In this document: piece by piece, positions 35,583-45,116 of the stretch | Layout of the letters: each line of letters opens with the position of its first letter | Position numbering within the stretch: position 1 is the first letter of the stretch | NCBI GenBank assembly: GCA_031257015.1 | Contig: JAIRPK010000040.1 | Coordinates: 1 to 64,000, forward strand | DNA length: 64,000 nucleotides | DNA from: Tannerellaceae bacterium | GTDB lineage: Bacteria; Bacteroidota; Bacteroidia; Bacteroidales; Tannerellaceae | Direction: 5' to 3' | Position numbers and translations under genes: made by a program | The notes under the pieces: model-generated | The model's input: only the letters and a program-made list of their open reading frames with translations | Told to the model about the DNA's origin: nothing | Databases searched by the model: none

Positions 35583-36242
35583 ATGATGCTACTCACCACA
35601 CAAAAACCTTTGTCTAAAGAACAGATTATATTAATAATTCCATTAAACAAAAAAAGCAATATCGTTATAAAACGAAGTTTTGATATTATATTCTCCTTAA
35701 CATTTTTAATACTGTTTTTTCCTTTAGTTTATTTATTAGTTGGACTGGCTATAAAATTGGACTCGCACGGACCTATCCTCTTTATCCAGAAACGGAAAGG
35801 ATTAAATGGACAGTATTTTAGTTGCTACAAGTTTAGAAGTATGTATAAAAATCTAGCCTGCAAACAGGCTAGCAAAAAAGATCCGCGAATTACGCGAATA
35901 GGGAAATTAATCCGTAAAACAAATATAGATGAGTTACCACAGTTCATAAATGTTCTTTCAGGAAATATGTCCTTAGTTGGCCCTCGCCCTCATCCACAAT
36001 GGTTAAACGAGCAAGTTTCTGATAAAATCCCAAACTATAATATGCGGAGCCTCATCAAACCCGGCATCACCGGCTTGGCACAAATCAGCGGATTTCGCGG
36101 AGAGACATCGACTCTGGACAAAATGGAAGGCCGCGTCGAACGCGACCTCTGGTACATTGAAAACTGGTCAATGTGGCTTGACATAAAAATAATTTGGCGT
36201 ACCGTGATCCTCTTGTTTAAAGGAGATAAAAACGCTTACTGA
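35583..36242 (+). CDS. Initiating sugar-phosphate transferase (WcaJ/WbaP-type)
   Basis: A 219-residue polyisoprenyl-phosphate sugar-1-phosphate transferase. [20 protein letters not shown] is the membrane-embedded re-entrant helix, followed by [29 protein letters not shown] and [15 protein letters not shown]. It would load the first sugar onto undecaprenyl phosphate. The 5' two-thirds is as AT-rich as the locus, whereas from about 36045 the bases and codons look like the GC-richer chromosome, suggesting an exchange junction inside the gene. Confidence 0.93.
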   Translation: MMLLTTQKPLSKEQIILIIPLNKKSNIVIKRSFDIIFSLTFLILFFPLVYLLVGLAIKLDSHGPILFIQKRKGLNGQYFSCYKFRSMYKNLACKQASKKDPRITRIGKLIRKTNIDELPQFINVLSGNMSLVGPRPHPQWLNEQVSDKIPNYNMRSLIKPGITGLAQISGFRGETSTLDKMEGRVERDLWYIENWSMWLDIKIIWRTVILLFKGDKNAY

Positions 36243-36282
36243 CGTTTCTGCCTATTCTACAAAACTATTGAACTTCTTTCGT

Positions 36283-36334
36283 ATCCGGCTAATGTGAGTC
36301 CCTCTCTATCTCACATTAGCCGGATTTCTTTTTG
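36283..36334 (+). terminator. Strong terminator ending the polysaccharide locus
   Basis: A perfect 16-bp stem (36283-36298 with 36310-36325, ATCCGGCTAATGTGAG and its complement) and an 11-nt loop are followed by TTCTTTTT. It separates the plus-strand locus from the convergent fkp gene. Confidence 0.85.
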
Positions 36335-36395
36335 CCTGCAATATCGGACTAATCCTGCCGGACATATACGAATGAGAACAGTGGCCGCCGCCAAT

Positions 36396-39236
36396 TTATG
36401 AACGGCTGGTCTGCAATCCATGCCTGGATATGCTCATTTCGACAAAGCGGGCGTTCGGATGAGGTGGTTTGTCCGCAAGAATTTGTCGGATGCGGGCGGC
36501 AGCCTGAGGGTCTTTCGCAACAATATACATATAGCCGCCTCCGCCAGCGCCGGGCAGTTTGTAGCCTAATGTGTAATCTTGGATGAGATCGATGATCTTC
36601 GCCTGAATGATCGGCGGATTGGCGCCGGGGTCGAGAGCTTGGTTTTGTTCCCACGTCTTTAGAATCATTTGACCGAAAGCGTTGAAGTTGCCGTATTGGA
36701 TGACGTCGAAGAGGCGCAGTGCATGTTCCTTCATCTCTCTGAGAATACGTAAATGGCGGTTGCTGTTAAGAAACATGCCACGGACAATGCCAGTGAGGAT
36801 CTCTTTCGCCGTGCGGGTTATGCCGGTATAGTAGAGTAGATGGCATGAACGATAAATGGGGTCAGTGAACAGCGTGTCGGGCAGCCAGCGGACAATCGGA
36901 CTTTGCATGAGGCCATCGCCGGTCTGAAGCAGTTTAAGGCCATGAAGGATTCCGCCGTATTGATCTTGCCATCCGCCACCGGTGGTAAGAAGCTGTTCGA
37001 GGATGAGCGTGCGGTCGCCTATCCTGTTCTTGTCCCATTCCAAACCGCAGAAGTCGGACAACGCCGCGAGGACTGTCGCCGCTAGAATGGAACTCGTGCC
37101 CAACCCCGAACCGGCCGGGATAGCCGAAAGGAGAGTAATTTCAATGCCCGCACCGAAGGCTTTCAACTGCTCGTGCAGCGATGGACAGGTATTCGTGCGT
37201 GCGAATTGCGGGGAGAAGCCGGCTAGAGCTAACGCCGCTTTGGGGATGGAAAACGGCGAGCCTACTTTATTGTAATGGCATAGCTCCTCGTAAGTATTGA
37301 TGATCTCGATCGCGCCCAAGTCGATAGACCGAAGCGTAACAACGTACTCTTTCGCAGGCTTAATGTAAACCTGCAAAGGGGGCTGTGAATTGAGTTCTAT
37401 CGCAACGTTCAGCACAGTCCCGCCGGAGTAGAGGCAATGCGGCGGAGTGTCTGTCCAGCCGCCGGCAAGGTCGATGCGGACAGGACTGCGGCTCCAAACA
37501 ATCTGATCGCGATATACATTAATATATGGCTCTTCCTTTCGTTCGATTGTATTGACGAGGGCTTCGCGCAAAAGGGAGAATGCCTGATGCTCCTCGTCGG
37601 CGAATTTTGCATCGTTGACGAGGCGGAGAACCTGGGCACGGAAGGCATGATTGCGAATCCGGTTCATAACAGGCTCATCGTATAGCGGAGGGGGAAGCTC
37701 TATTCCTGCGTCGGCATATTCATGAGCGGCATCATCAAGATCTATCTGATAAAAAACACTTTTACGGTGATTAGCAGCAAGCACCGGCCAGTTCCTGGTG
37801 CGGAACATTCGGCGCTGGTCGGCAAGGACACGCAAATCGCAACGGTTAAGGAGGTCGGCGGCGGAATGTTTGCGGGACGATTCCCATATACGTTTGCCTT
37901 CAGCATCGTCATGGCACGCTATCATCCATTGAAGAACGCGACAAAGTTTGTCCATATCGGCGGATTCGGGGAATAGCGGTGCATGGAATATATCCTGCCC
38001 GCCGTCCGGAAGGGCTATGCGTCTTTCAGCAAGCCATTGGTGCAACGGGCGGTTAAGATAAATCGTTTGCGGATCGCTTACGGCGCCCTTGAAGCAATCG
38101 TTTATCCCGTAAGGACGGGCTACGCGGACGGAGGAATTAATCGGTACAATGTCAATGCAAGTGCAGGGGGGCAGCGTCAACTGCCAGTCGTTGTGCGGTA
38201 TCCCCGTCAGGATATGGTTATTGGACAAATGCCAGCGCTTGCCGATATGGCTGTTCTCGATCCACAAGTCGTTGTTGGCCGACAGCAGCGGGACATCAAC
38301 AGTGGCGTTCTGGACGAACATCGCAGGATGCGGCTTGACGGAATGGTGCATAATGGCACGCTGATCGTGTATCTGATTCTGTATCATCAGCGTCGAGCGA
38401 ATCAACTCCGGGCTGGTGCCGTAATGGTAGAACTTACCGTTGGGCAGCGGGACGATCTTTACGCTCAGGCTGTTCAACTCGTCATCGGCTATCGAAGGCT
38501 GACGGCCTAGCGAACGGCCAAAGCTGTCGTACAAATCGTAATATGCAAACTCGCCATCTGCGTTGCGGGAGCGACTGACGAGCATCTCTACCGCTCTGGC
38601 GCTCAATATCCACAAACCGATGTCCATCAGGAAGAAATGCGAGCGAGAGAGGTCGGACAATTGTTCCATCGTAGGCTTCTGAAGCATGTAGTCTAATTCA
38701 TCGGGTTGCTCGTGGGCGGAAAGAAAGACGCCGTGCCGGGTGGCCGTTACGGAATCGCCCCAAAGACCGAAACATACGACGTCGGCAACAGGAACGTCAG
38801 GCAACTGGCCATCATGATGGATATACACATCACCGCTGGCTATCAGCAGACGGAAGATGTCGGGGGATTGGCGTAAAATGGTTTCATAAAGAGGCTGCTG
38901 CAACGAAAGGAGATTCTGGCTGAGCCGCTGACCGCGTTCCCAGCGGAAGACGGGGACAGGGATGAGCGCCTTGCCGGAGGATGCGTATGACGGCAAGCGT
39001 CTGCTTTGGCCTCCGGCATGGAGGATGATCCGCTTCTCGATTGCCAACCAGTCAGCGAAGGGCTGATGAGCCTCCTCTGCATTGTAGCATCGATCGAGAA
39101 GCCAGGCCGCGCCACCGCCGGAACCTAACTGACGGCCGACGGGGTCGCTGGCGCAGAAGAACTCGTCTTTCGACAGATTCTCCATGTAATGAAAACTATT
39201 AACAAGATTGTTCGGGAGAGAAAGCAGCTTTTTCAT
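36396..39236 (-). CDS. fkp: Bifunctional L-fucokinase / L-fucose-1-phosphate guanylyltransferase
   Basis: A 946-residue enzyme making GDP-fucose from free fucose, GTP and ATP; close to the length of B. fragilis Fkp, whose N-terminus (KLLSLPxNLVxSFH) it matches when started at ATG 39236 rather than TTG 39275. The guanylyltransferase half contains RQLGSGGGAAWLL and HAGGQSRRLPSYASSGKAL (about residues 75-95). The kinase half has RIDLAGGWTDTPPH near 590 and the GHMP loop PAGSGLGTSS near 705-715, then LPGAGGGGYMYIV near 910. It likely feeds fucose into the surface polysaccharides or glycoproteins. It is GC-richer than the adjacent locus and convergent with it. Confidence 0.95.
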   Translation of the reverse strand: MKKLLSLPNNLVNSFHYMENLSKDEFFCASDPVGRQLGSGGGAAWLLDRCYNAEEAHQPFADWLAIEKRIILHAGGQSRRLPSYASSGKALIPVPVFRWERGQRLSQNLLSLQQPLYETILRQSPDIFRLLIASGDVYIHHDGQLPDVPVADVVCFGLWGDSVTATRHGVFLSAHEQPDELDYMLQKPTMEQLSDLSRSHFFLMDIGLWILSARAVEMLVSRSRNADGEFAYYDLYDSFGRSLGRQPSIADDELNSLSVKIVPLPNGKFYHYGTSPELIRSTLMIQNQIHDQRAIMHHSVKPHPAMFVQNATVDVPLLSANNDLWIENSHIGKRWHLSNNHILTGIPHNDWQLTLPPCTCIDIVPINSSVRVARPYGINDCFKGAVSDPQTIYLNRPLHQWLAERRIALPDGGQDIFHAPLFPESADMDKLCRVLQWMIACHDDAEGKRIWESSRKHSAADLLNRCDLRVLADQRRMFRTRNWPVLAANHRKSVFYQIDLDDAAHEYADAGIELPPPLYDEPVMNRIRNHAFRAQVLRLVNDAKFADEEHQAFSLLREALVNTIERKEEPYINVYRDQIVWSRSPVRIDLAGGWTDTPPHCLYSGGTVLNVAIELNSQPPLQVYIKPAKEYVVTLRSIDLGAIEIINTYEELCHYNKVGSPFSIPKAALALAGFSPQFARTNTCPSLHEQLKAFGAGIEITLLSAIPAGSGLGTSSILAATVLAALSDFCGLEWDKNRIGDRTLILEQLLTTGGGWQDQYGGILHGLKLLQTGDGLMQSPIVRWLPDTLFTDPIYRSCHLLYYTGITRTAKEILTGIVRGMFLNSNRHLRILREMKEHALRLFDVIQYGNFNAFGQMILKTWEQNQALDPGANPPIIQAKIIDLIQDYTLGYKLPGAGGGGYMYIVAKDPQAAARIRQILADKPPHPNARFVEMSISRHGLQTSRS

Positions 39237-39428
39237 GCGGAAGGATGTTTTGTATTTTATTAATGTTAAATGCAATGCGTTATTAAATCCGATGCTCTTT
39301 TGTTTTATTGCCTAAGTCGTGATGTTGACCAATGGGATTCCGCATAAATCAGGAAGGCGTTCGTTCTATCGCTTTATCATCGTCCGGGCGCTCCGATTAA
39401 TGACAATCAACATGTTCTTCTTAAAAAA

Positions 39429-39536
39429 AGCGCCCCGATTATCAACAATCGGCGACGCCCTCTTAATTATGATAACTTAGTTAAAAAAACAATTTTTCAC
39501 ATCACAAAGCTAGTAAATTATCATTGAAAAATGCAA
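39429..39536 (-). promoter_or_regulatory. fkp promoter with short leader ending in a terminator-like hairpin
   Basis: On the minus strand TTG (39536-39534), a 21-bp spacer and TAGCTTTG (39512-39505) form a promoter. About 40-70 nt downstream, CCGATT-GTTGAT-AATCGG with outer GCG/CGC pairs is followed by TTTTTTT (39428-39422). fkp starts about 190 bp further on. Terminated and read-through transcripts are both possible, so this is a candidate attenuator. The rest of 39237-39689 has no gene. Confidence 0.6.
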
Positions 39537-39689
39537 ACATTTTTATAAGAATTGATAATTGAAATAAAAAAAATTATCCGACGGCGATTTCAATGGGGCA
39601 ATGGGGATGTTTTCTACATGCAACAAAATATTCATTTGCTTGAGATACACATTATATATATGTGTATTACAGTTCGCAATGAATCTCTT

Positions 39690-40985
39690 TTACAGCTTTT
39701 CAATCTTTCCGGAGAATAAAATCTGGCCGGTATTGTTCTCCTGAATGAAAAACAGGAACGGACGGTTGACAAAGAAGTTCACGTGCGGATAACTTGTCCC
39801 GGCGCTCTCGGTAAACATCGAAACGGCAGTGGCGGAAGTGGCCTCCGTGCCGTTCTCGTCTATTGAGGCGAAGGCCTTTTGGATGACTTTCAAACCGCTT
39901 AGAACAAAGCTCTTCTCACTCAAGGCCGACAGATCGGGGGAGGAGAACATGGTCGGCATCCCAAGGCCGGCCAGAATGTCGGTAAGCTCACTGCCGTAGC
40001 TCACAGTGAATTTGGGAAGCTTGACGGTCGCGTCGTACAGCGCCATTTTTGACTGCACAATATTGAAAGCTTCAGGGGTCAGCGCATCCAACACTGATGA
40101 AAGCGGGACATTATCGTTGGGCAGGATGAGCATCATGCTGTAATTCGGCCTCTTGTCAGAGACGCTAAGCGCAGCGGCATAGCAAAGCTCCAGCATGGAA
40201 AAGCTCGTGCCGCGATACACAAATGTGATTTGACGGGACTGCATGGTCGGCGTCGATGTCTTAGTCCCGTCGGCGTTGATGAAGGCTTCGCTCGCCGTCA
40301 TTTCCGGCCGGAACGGAGTTGCCCATTTGCCGTTGAAATAAAGAGTGTTGACGATGCAGCCGACCATGTCCTGACTGAACTCGACTATGCGGGGGATGCG
40401 CCCGCGGGTCTTGTCGCTCGTCCATTTGTTAATGGCCTCAAAAGTGGCCAGATCGGCGAAAACCACGTTTTCCGGCTCGGCTTGATAATATGTCTTGATT
40501 GCTTCCGTGAAGCCCGGCTTGAGCGGAAGAGTATGGTCGAACCATATCCCGCCGGCAAAATCGACGACCGGATCATCCTTGTCGGACGGCAATGGCGTCG
40601 ACTGAACACCGGACAAATATTCGTTCATCTCCGTGACGCTCAAATCGCCATAGCCCAAGGCTGATTTCGACTCCGTCAACGTCTGTCCGCCAGCGCCGTT
40701 AGTCAAAATAGAGAGCGCAATGTTCGCGCTAATCGGGGAGATGAAAAGGTTCGCGCCATTTTCCTCCACGGCAATATTCTTCAAAAGGTTGAACGCGAAC
40801 TCCGCGTTCGGCAGTAAAGGCAGAGGCTTGCCGCCATTGCGCAGGTAGTACTCGCCCTGCCACTCCGGATCGTTGGCGGCGACTTCCTCCCATGCCTCGC
40901 CGACAGAATCCTCGTTGCATCCCGACAAGCTGATCAAAAAAACAATGGCCAGAGATACGTAAATGATCTTAATAAATTTTTCCAT
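39690..40985 (-). CDS. Serpin-family protease inhibitor lipoprotein
   Basis: A 431-residue protein with lipobox ISLSGC, lipidated at Cys23, so probably membrane-anchored and facing the periplasm or surface. The serpin core is clear: NIALSILTNGAGGQT, a NTLYFNGKWATPF segment and the C-terminal RPFLFFIQENNTGQILFSGKI. The hinge of the reactive loop reads GTEATSATAV at about 378-387, with the small residues needed for loop insertion, so it is probably inhibitory. Counting from the hinge puts P1 near Glu with Ser at P1', but the loop is longer than in antitrypsin, so the target is uncertain. Confidence 0.92.
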   Translation of the reverse strand: MEKFIKIIYVSLAIVFLISLSGCNEDSVGEAWEEVAANDPEWQGEYYLRNGGKPLPLLPNAEFAFNLLKNIAVEENGANLFISPISANIALSILTNGAGGQTLTESKSALGYGDLSVTEMNEYLSGVQSTPLPSDKDDPVVDFAGGIWFDHTLPLKPGFTEAIKTYYQAEPENVVFADLATFEAINKWTSDKTRGRIPRIVEFSQDMVGCIVNTLYFNGKWATPFRPEMTASEAFINADGTKTSTPTMQSRQITFVYRGTSFSMLELCYAAALSVSDKRPNYSMMLILPNDNVPLSSVLDALTPEAFNIVQSKMALYDATVKLPKFTVSYGSELTDILAGLGMPTMFSSPDLSALSEKSFVLSGLKVIQKAFASIDENGTEATSATAVSMFTESAGTSYPHVNFFVNRPFLFFIQENNTGQILFSGKIEKL

Positions 40986-41051
40986 TATAATCTTTTGTTA
41001 GTAATAAATAAAAATATTCGTTGAATCCAGTTTCTACAAAATGTTTCGGCG

Positions 41052-41059
41052 CAAATATA
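41052..41059 (-). promoter_or_regulatory. Probable serpin promoter -7 box
   Basis: TATATTTG on the minus strand, 67 bp before the serpin ATG. No well-spaced TTG upstream. Confidence 0.4.
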
Positions 41060-41300
41060 GCTGAAAAAACCGACAAGACTTCTTGACCGGAAACATCAAT
41101 TAAAACCTCACTGAACTAACGCCGACGGCCTCCAACATTCATTACTCCGCGCCGGCAGGCAGGCGCAGAGCGGAGGACGCGGCTCCCCTACCCTGTCCGG
41201 AAACTTCAACGGCGTCAAACTTTTTGTTCATTTTACATCTTTCATTTATCATGATTTATGACAAAAGCATAATTCCGTTTCGCCGAAAGCTTTTGTTCTC

Positions 41301-41590
41301 GATCAAAACCTTCGCGGAAACCCGGAAAATGGTTTTGTCATAGATCAAAACCATTTTCTGAAACCGAAAAATGGTCTTGTCATAGATCAAAACCATTTCC
41401 GGAAACCGAAAAACGGTTTTGTCGCAGATCAATATCATTCCGGGAACCAGGAAAATGGTTTTGTCGCAGATCAATATCATTCCCGGAATCCGGAAAATGG
41501 TCTTGTCGCAGATCAAAACCATTTTCTGAACCCGGAAAACGGTTTTGTCACAGATCATGACCATTTTCTGAACCTGAATGATGGTTTTGT
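41301..41590. repeat. Array E: seven units of 42 bp with alternating inverted motifs
   Basis: GATCA begins at 41301, 41343, 41385, 41427, 41469, 41511 and 41553, exactly 42 bp apart. Midway, close to 21 bp after each, sits a CCGG or CCGA centre. Around GATC the flanks GGTTTTG and CAAAACC are inverted, and around CCGG the flanks CCATTTTC and GAAAATGG are inverted, so the array is a chain of alternating dyads. A minus-strand frame (41256-41600, 114 codons) reads a 14-residue repeat (CDKTIF..MVLI) with no known domain; I do not call it a gene. Confidence 0.9.
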
Positions 41591-41600
41591 CATAAAACAT

Positions 41601-41880
41601 GGCTAATCGAGGCTAAAAAATGAACAGAAAGTTAAACAACTTCGTGCTCCATGAAAATTGGAGGATGCCCGCGTGCACGGCGCTGCACTTGCCGGCCTGT
41701 TCGGGATTATGAATGTTGGAGGCTTTCGACATCCGGGGGAACGGGGAGAGAGCCATGATGCGTGACGCCGTATACTCGTGTTGAAATTTGAGCAGGAAGT
41801 TCAACGACAAGGATGCCATGTTAAAAAGCGTTATACGCTTGATGGGGAACGACGATTCGACGGAAAAACGGCTTTTAGCG
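41601..41880. other. Intergenic stretch without a supported gene
   Basis: Between array E and the glgB promoter I see no convincing gene. A 110-codon minus-strand frame (41613-41945) covers the glgB promoter, lacks a domain and has unusual composition, so I treat it as chance. Confidence 0.5.
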
Positions 41881-41911
41881 TTGTCAAAAAGATATGTTTT
41901 CGCTATTTTTG
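41881..41911 (+). promoter_or_regulatory. glgB promoter
   Basis: TTG at 41881-41883, a 20-bp spacer and TATTTTTG at 41904-41911, 65 bp before the ATG. Confidence 0.75.
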
Positions 41912-41976
41912 CACTTGAATGTCTATTATAAATAATGAAAAACAAATCAGGACGAATACAATAAGCGTCTCAAATA

Positions 41977-43989
41977 ATGAAAAACAAACTTGGACTAATA
42001 CAAGGAGATCCTTGGCTCGAACCATTCGAGGAGGCAATAAAAGGCCGCTATACCTATTTCATCAATAAGGAGAAAGAACTGACGAACAACGGAGCACGCA
42101 ACTTGAGCGACTTTGCATCCGGTCATTTATATTTCGGCTTGCACAAACAGTCCGACGGACGCTGGATATTCCGCGAGTGGGCGCCCAACGCTACCGCCAT
42201 ATATCTGATTGGAGACTTTAACAACTGGACGAAGAACGAAACGTTCCGGCTGAGACCGCTGTCCAACGGCGTATGGGAAATCAGCCTTGACGGCAACCTC
42301 CTGCATCACGGCAATCTCTATAAACTGAGAATGGAATGGAACGGGGGCAGCGACGAACGTATCCCAGCATGGTGCAGGAGAGTCGTGCAGGACGCCACGA
42401 CCAATATCTTCAGCGCACAGGTGTGGAATCCGCAGCATCCATACAAGTTCAAAAACGAATCATTCGTCCCGCTGACAAAACCGCTGCTGATCTACGAATG
42501 TCACATAGGAATGAGTTCCAACGAGGAAAAAGTCAGCTCTTATGCCGAGTTCCGCACACAAATATTGCCGAGAATCATCAACGCCGGCTACAACGCGATC
42601 CAGATCATGGCTATCCAGGAACATCCATACTACGGCTCGTTCGGCTATCACGTGAGCAGCTTCTTCGCACCCTCATCAAGGTTCGGCAACCCGGAGGAAC
42701 TGAAGGAACTGATTGACGAAGCGCACTCGAACGGCATAGCCGTTATAATGGACATAGTGCACAGTCACGCCGTCAAAAACGAAGTTGAAGGGCTGGGCAG
42801 GTTCGACGGCTCGTATCATCTATATTTCCATGACGGCGAGAGACGGGAACACCCTGCATGGGATTCTCTCTGCTTCGACTACGGAAAGAATGAGACGCTG
42901 CATTTCCTTCTCTCCAACTGCAAATACTGGCTTGACGAATATCGCTTCGACGGATTCCGGTTCGACGGGGTCACGTCAATGATATATTACAGCCACGGCC
43001 TCGGAGAGGCTTTCACGAGCTATGACAACTATTATAACGGAAATCAGGACGGCGACGCGATCATGTACCTCACGCTCGCCAACAAACTCATACATGAAGT
43101 GAACCCCAACGCAATCACCATCGCCGAAGAAGTGAGCGGAATGCCGGGCATCGCGGTCAAGCCTGAAAAAGGAGGATACGGATTCGACTATCGCATGGCC
43201 ATGAACATCCCTGACTTCTGGATCAAGACAATAAAGGAGAAGAAGGACGAGGACTGGCTTCCATCGGCGATATGGTGGGAAACAACCAACCGGCGGGCAG
43301 ACGAAAAAACGATCAGCTACGCCGAAAGCCATGACCAGGCGCTGGTAGGCGACAAGACGATCATCTTCCGCCTGGTCGATGCAGACATGTACTGGTTCAT
43401 GCGCAAGGATGACCACAATATTAATATAGACCGGGGCATCGCTCTGCACAAAATGATTCGCCTCATAACGGCCTCAACGATCAATGGCGGGTACCTCAAT
43501 TTTATGGGCAACGAGTTCGGGCATCCCGAATGGATTGATTTCCCGCGAGACGGGAACGGATGGTCATACAAATATGCTCGCCGGCAATGGCCGCTGGTGG
43601 ACGATCCCAACCTCAAGTATAACTCCCTCGGCAATTTTGACGCAGCGATGCTCGCTCTTATCAAAAGCCAGACGGGGTTCTCAACGCTTCCCATTAACAA
43701 GATATGGGACAGCGACGGCGACCAGGTGCTTGCCTTTATGCGCGGCTCTCTCGTCTTCGTATTTAACTTCAGCCCCGTCAAATCATTTAATGGCTACGGT
43801 TTCCTTGTTCCCCCAGGCGCATATCGCGCAGAACTGAACACGGACGACGTAGCCTTCGGCGGATACGGCCTGGCCGACGACAAAGTCATCCATCATACGC
43901 AGCATGATCCTTTATATGCCGGAGAAAAAAAGGAATGGCTCAAGCTCTATCTTCCAGCCCGTGCCGCAGTCGTTCTCGGCAAACAATAA
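41977..43989 (+). CDS. glgB: 1,4-alpha-glucan branching enzyme (GH13)
   Basis: A 670-residue enzyme that cuts alpha-1,4 glucan chains and rejoins them as alpha-1,6 branches. An N-terminal CBM48-like domain (REWAPNATAIYLIGDFNNW) precedes the GH13 barrel: region I DIVHSH, region II DGFRFDGVTSM with the nucleophile Asp, region III ITIAEEVSGMP with the acid/base Glu, and region IV SHDQAL. The all-beta C-terminal domain ends at VVLGKQ. The YGSFGYHVSSFFAPSSRFG segment resembles the eukaryote-like branching enzymes found in Bacteroidetes. manA follows 25 bp later. Confidence 0.94.
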   Translation: MKNKLGLIQGDPWLEPFEEAIKGRYTYFINKEKELTNNGARNLSDFASGHLYFGLHKQSDGRWIFREWAPNATAIYLIGDFNNWTKNETFRLRPLSNGVWEISLDGNLLHHGNLYKLRMEWNGGSDERIPAWCRRVVQDATTNIFSAQVWNPQHPYKFKNESFVPLTKPLLIYECHIGMSSNEEKVSSYAEFRTQILPRIINAGYNAIQIMAIQEHPYYGSFGYHVSSFFAPSSRFGNPEELKELIDEAHSNGIAVIMDIVHSHAVKNEVEGLGRFDGSYHLYFHDGERREHPAWDSLCFDYGKNETLHFLLSNCKYWLDEYRFDGFRFDGVTSMIYYSHGLGEAFTSYDNYYNGNQDGDAIMYLTLANKLIHEVNPNAITIAEEVSGMPGIAVKPEKGGYGFDYRMAMNIPDFWIKTIKEKKDEDWLPSAIWWETTNRRADEKTISYAESHDQALVGDKTIIFRLVDADMYWFMRKDDHNINIDRGIALHKMIRLITASTINGGYLNFMGNEFGHPEWIDFPRDGNGWSYKYARRQWPLVDDPNLKYNSLGNFDAAMLALIKSQTGFSTLPINKIWDSDGDQVLAFMRGSLVFVFNFSPVKSFNGYGFLVPPGAYRAELNTDDVAFGGYGLADDKVIHHTQHDPLYAGEKKEWLKLYLPARAAVVLGKQ

Positions 43990-44014
43990 TACATTAATCA
44001 ATAAACATACACGC

Positions 44015-45073
44015 ATGAGATATAACGCATTGTATAAAACCAAACCTGAAACAGAACAGAAATCCGCAGCGCTGCCTGTTATCAAATCCCAGCCACAGGA
44101 TAAGGCTGTGCTTTGGGGAGGCAACAAGATTCACAAATTCAAATACAACACATCCAGCATGGAGCGTATCGGCGAGAGCTGGGAAATATTTCCGATAAAC
44201 GACTATATTCCAGGCAAGGAAAAGGCGGACGCGGCAACCTCCGCCAAAGGCATGAAGCCGGAAGAACTGAAAAACAAATTCCTTGACGAACTCCTCGGCG
44301 CCTCCGTGAGGAAGGCATTTGGAGACAACTTTCCTCTCCTCATAAAATTCATAGACGCAACCGACAAGCTCTCCATACAGGTACATCCCAACGATGAGCT
44401 TGCGCACAAACGCCATAAATCTCCCGGAAAAACCGAAATGTGGTATGTCATCGAAGCAGAAGATGGGGCATTCGTCCATGTAGGCTTCAACAAAAGCATC
44501 GACAAAGACGAGTTCCGCCGCAGAGTAGAAGACAACACTCTTGAAGAAGTCCTGAAACGTCACCCAGCAAAAGCCGGTGACGTTTTCTTTGTTCCGGCAG
44601 GCCAGGTACACGGCATCGGAAGCGGTTGCCTCATCGCCGAAATCCAGCAAGCCTCCGACATAACATATCGCATATATGATTATGGTCGCAAAGATGCTGA
44701 CGGGAACACTCGCGAACTCCATCTCGAAGATGCACTGAATGCTATTGACTTCAATGCTGATTTCGACTCCGGACAGAAATACGAGCTGAAAGGAGGCGTT
44801 ATCGCCGCCCTCGTCAAATGCAGGTACTTCAACACTAATATTATTCAAGTGTCAAAGGAATATCACAGGGACGCCCGCGAACTTGATTCCTTCATAGTTT
44901 ATATCTGCATCGGAGGACAATTTGAAATCAGCTATAACAACGTACCAAAAGTCGAAGCACGCAAGGGTGAAGTTATCCTCATCCCTGCCAGTGCCGGGAA
45001 TGTAATCATCCGCCCGTTGAATGGCGAAGTCAAGCTCATTGAAACATACGTTCCGATTAATACAGGAAAGTAA
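44015..45073 (+). CDS. manA: Class I mannose-6-phosphate isomerase
   Basis: A 352-residue cupin enzyme interconverting mannose-6-phosphate and fructose-6-phosphate. The zinc site is visible as SIQVHPND (Gln and His) and GKTEMWYVI (Glu), with a further His in PAGQVHGIG. I start at ATG 44015; in-frame codons further upstream run inside glgB. The product can feed GDP-mannose synthesis for the nearby glycosyltransferases. Confidence 0.93.
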   Translation: MRYNALYKTKPETEQKSAALPVIKSQPQDKAVLWGGNKIHKFKYNTSSMERIGESWEIFPINDYIPGKEKADAATSAKGMKPEELKNKFLDELLGASVRKAFGDNFPLLIKFIDATDKLSIQVHPNDELAHKRHKSPGKTEMWYVIEAEDGAFVHVGFNKSIDKDEFRRRVEDNTLEEVLKRHPAKAGDVFFVPAGQVHGIGSGCLIAEIQQASDITYRIYDYGRKDADGNTRELHLEDALNAIDFNADFDSGQKYELKGGVIAALVKCRYFNTNIIQVSKEYHRDARELDSFIVYICIGGQFEISYNNVPKVEARKGEVILIPASAGNVIIRPLNGEVKLIETYVPINTGK

Positions 45074-45074
45074 T

Positions 45075-45082
45075 TATCTTTG
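45075..45082 (+). promoter_or_regulatory. Probable promoter box upstream of the 45117 gene
   Basis: TATCTTTG starting 1 bp after the manA stop codon and 34 bp before the next ATG; no clear TTG partner. Confidence 0.4.
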
Positions 45083-45116
45083 GCACAAATAATTTAAAGG
45101 ATATACAACATTAAGT

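Noticed and set aside
41613-41945. Minus-strand gene upstream of glgB
   Set aside because: It covers the glgB promoter, has no domain and no convincing start region.
43904-44014. Longer N-terminus for mannose-6-phosphate isomerase
   Set aside because: These codons lie within the end of glgB; homologous enzymes begin near ATG 44015.
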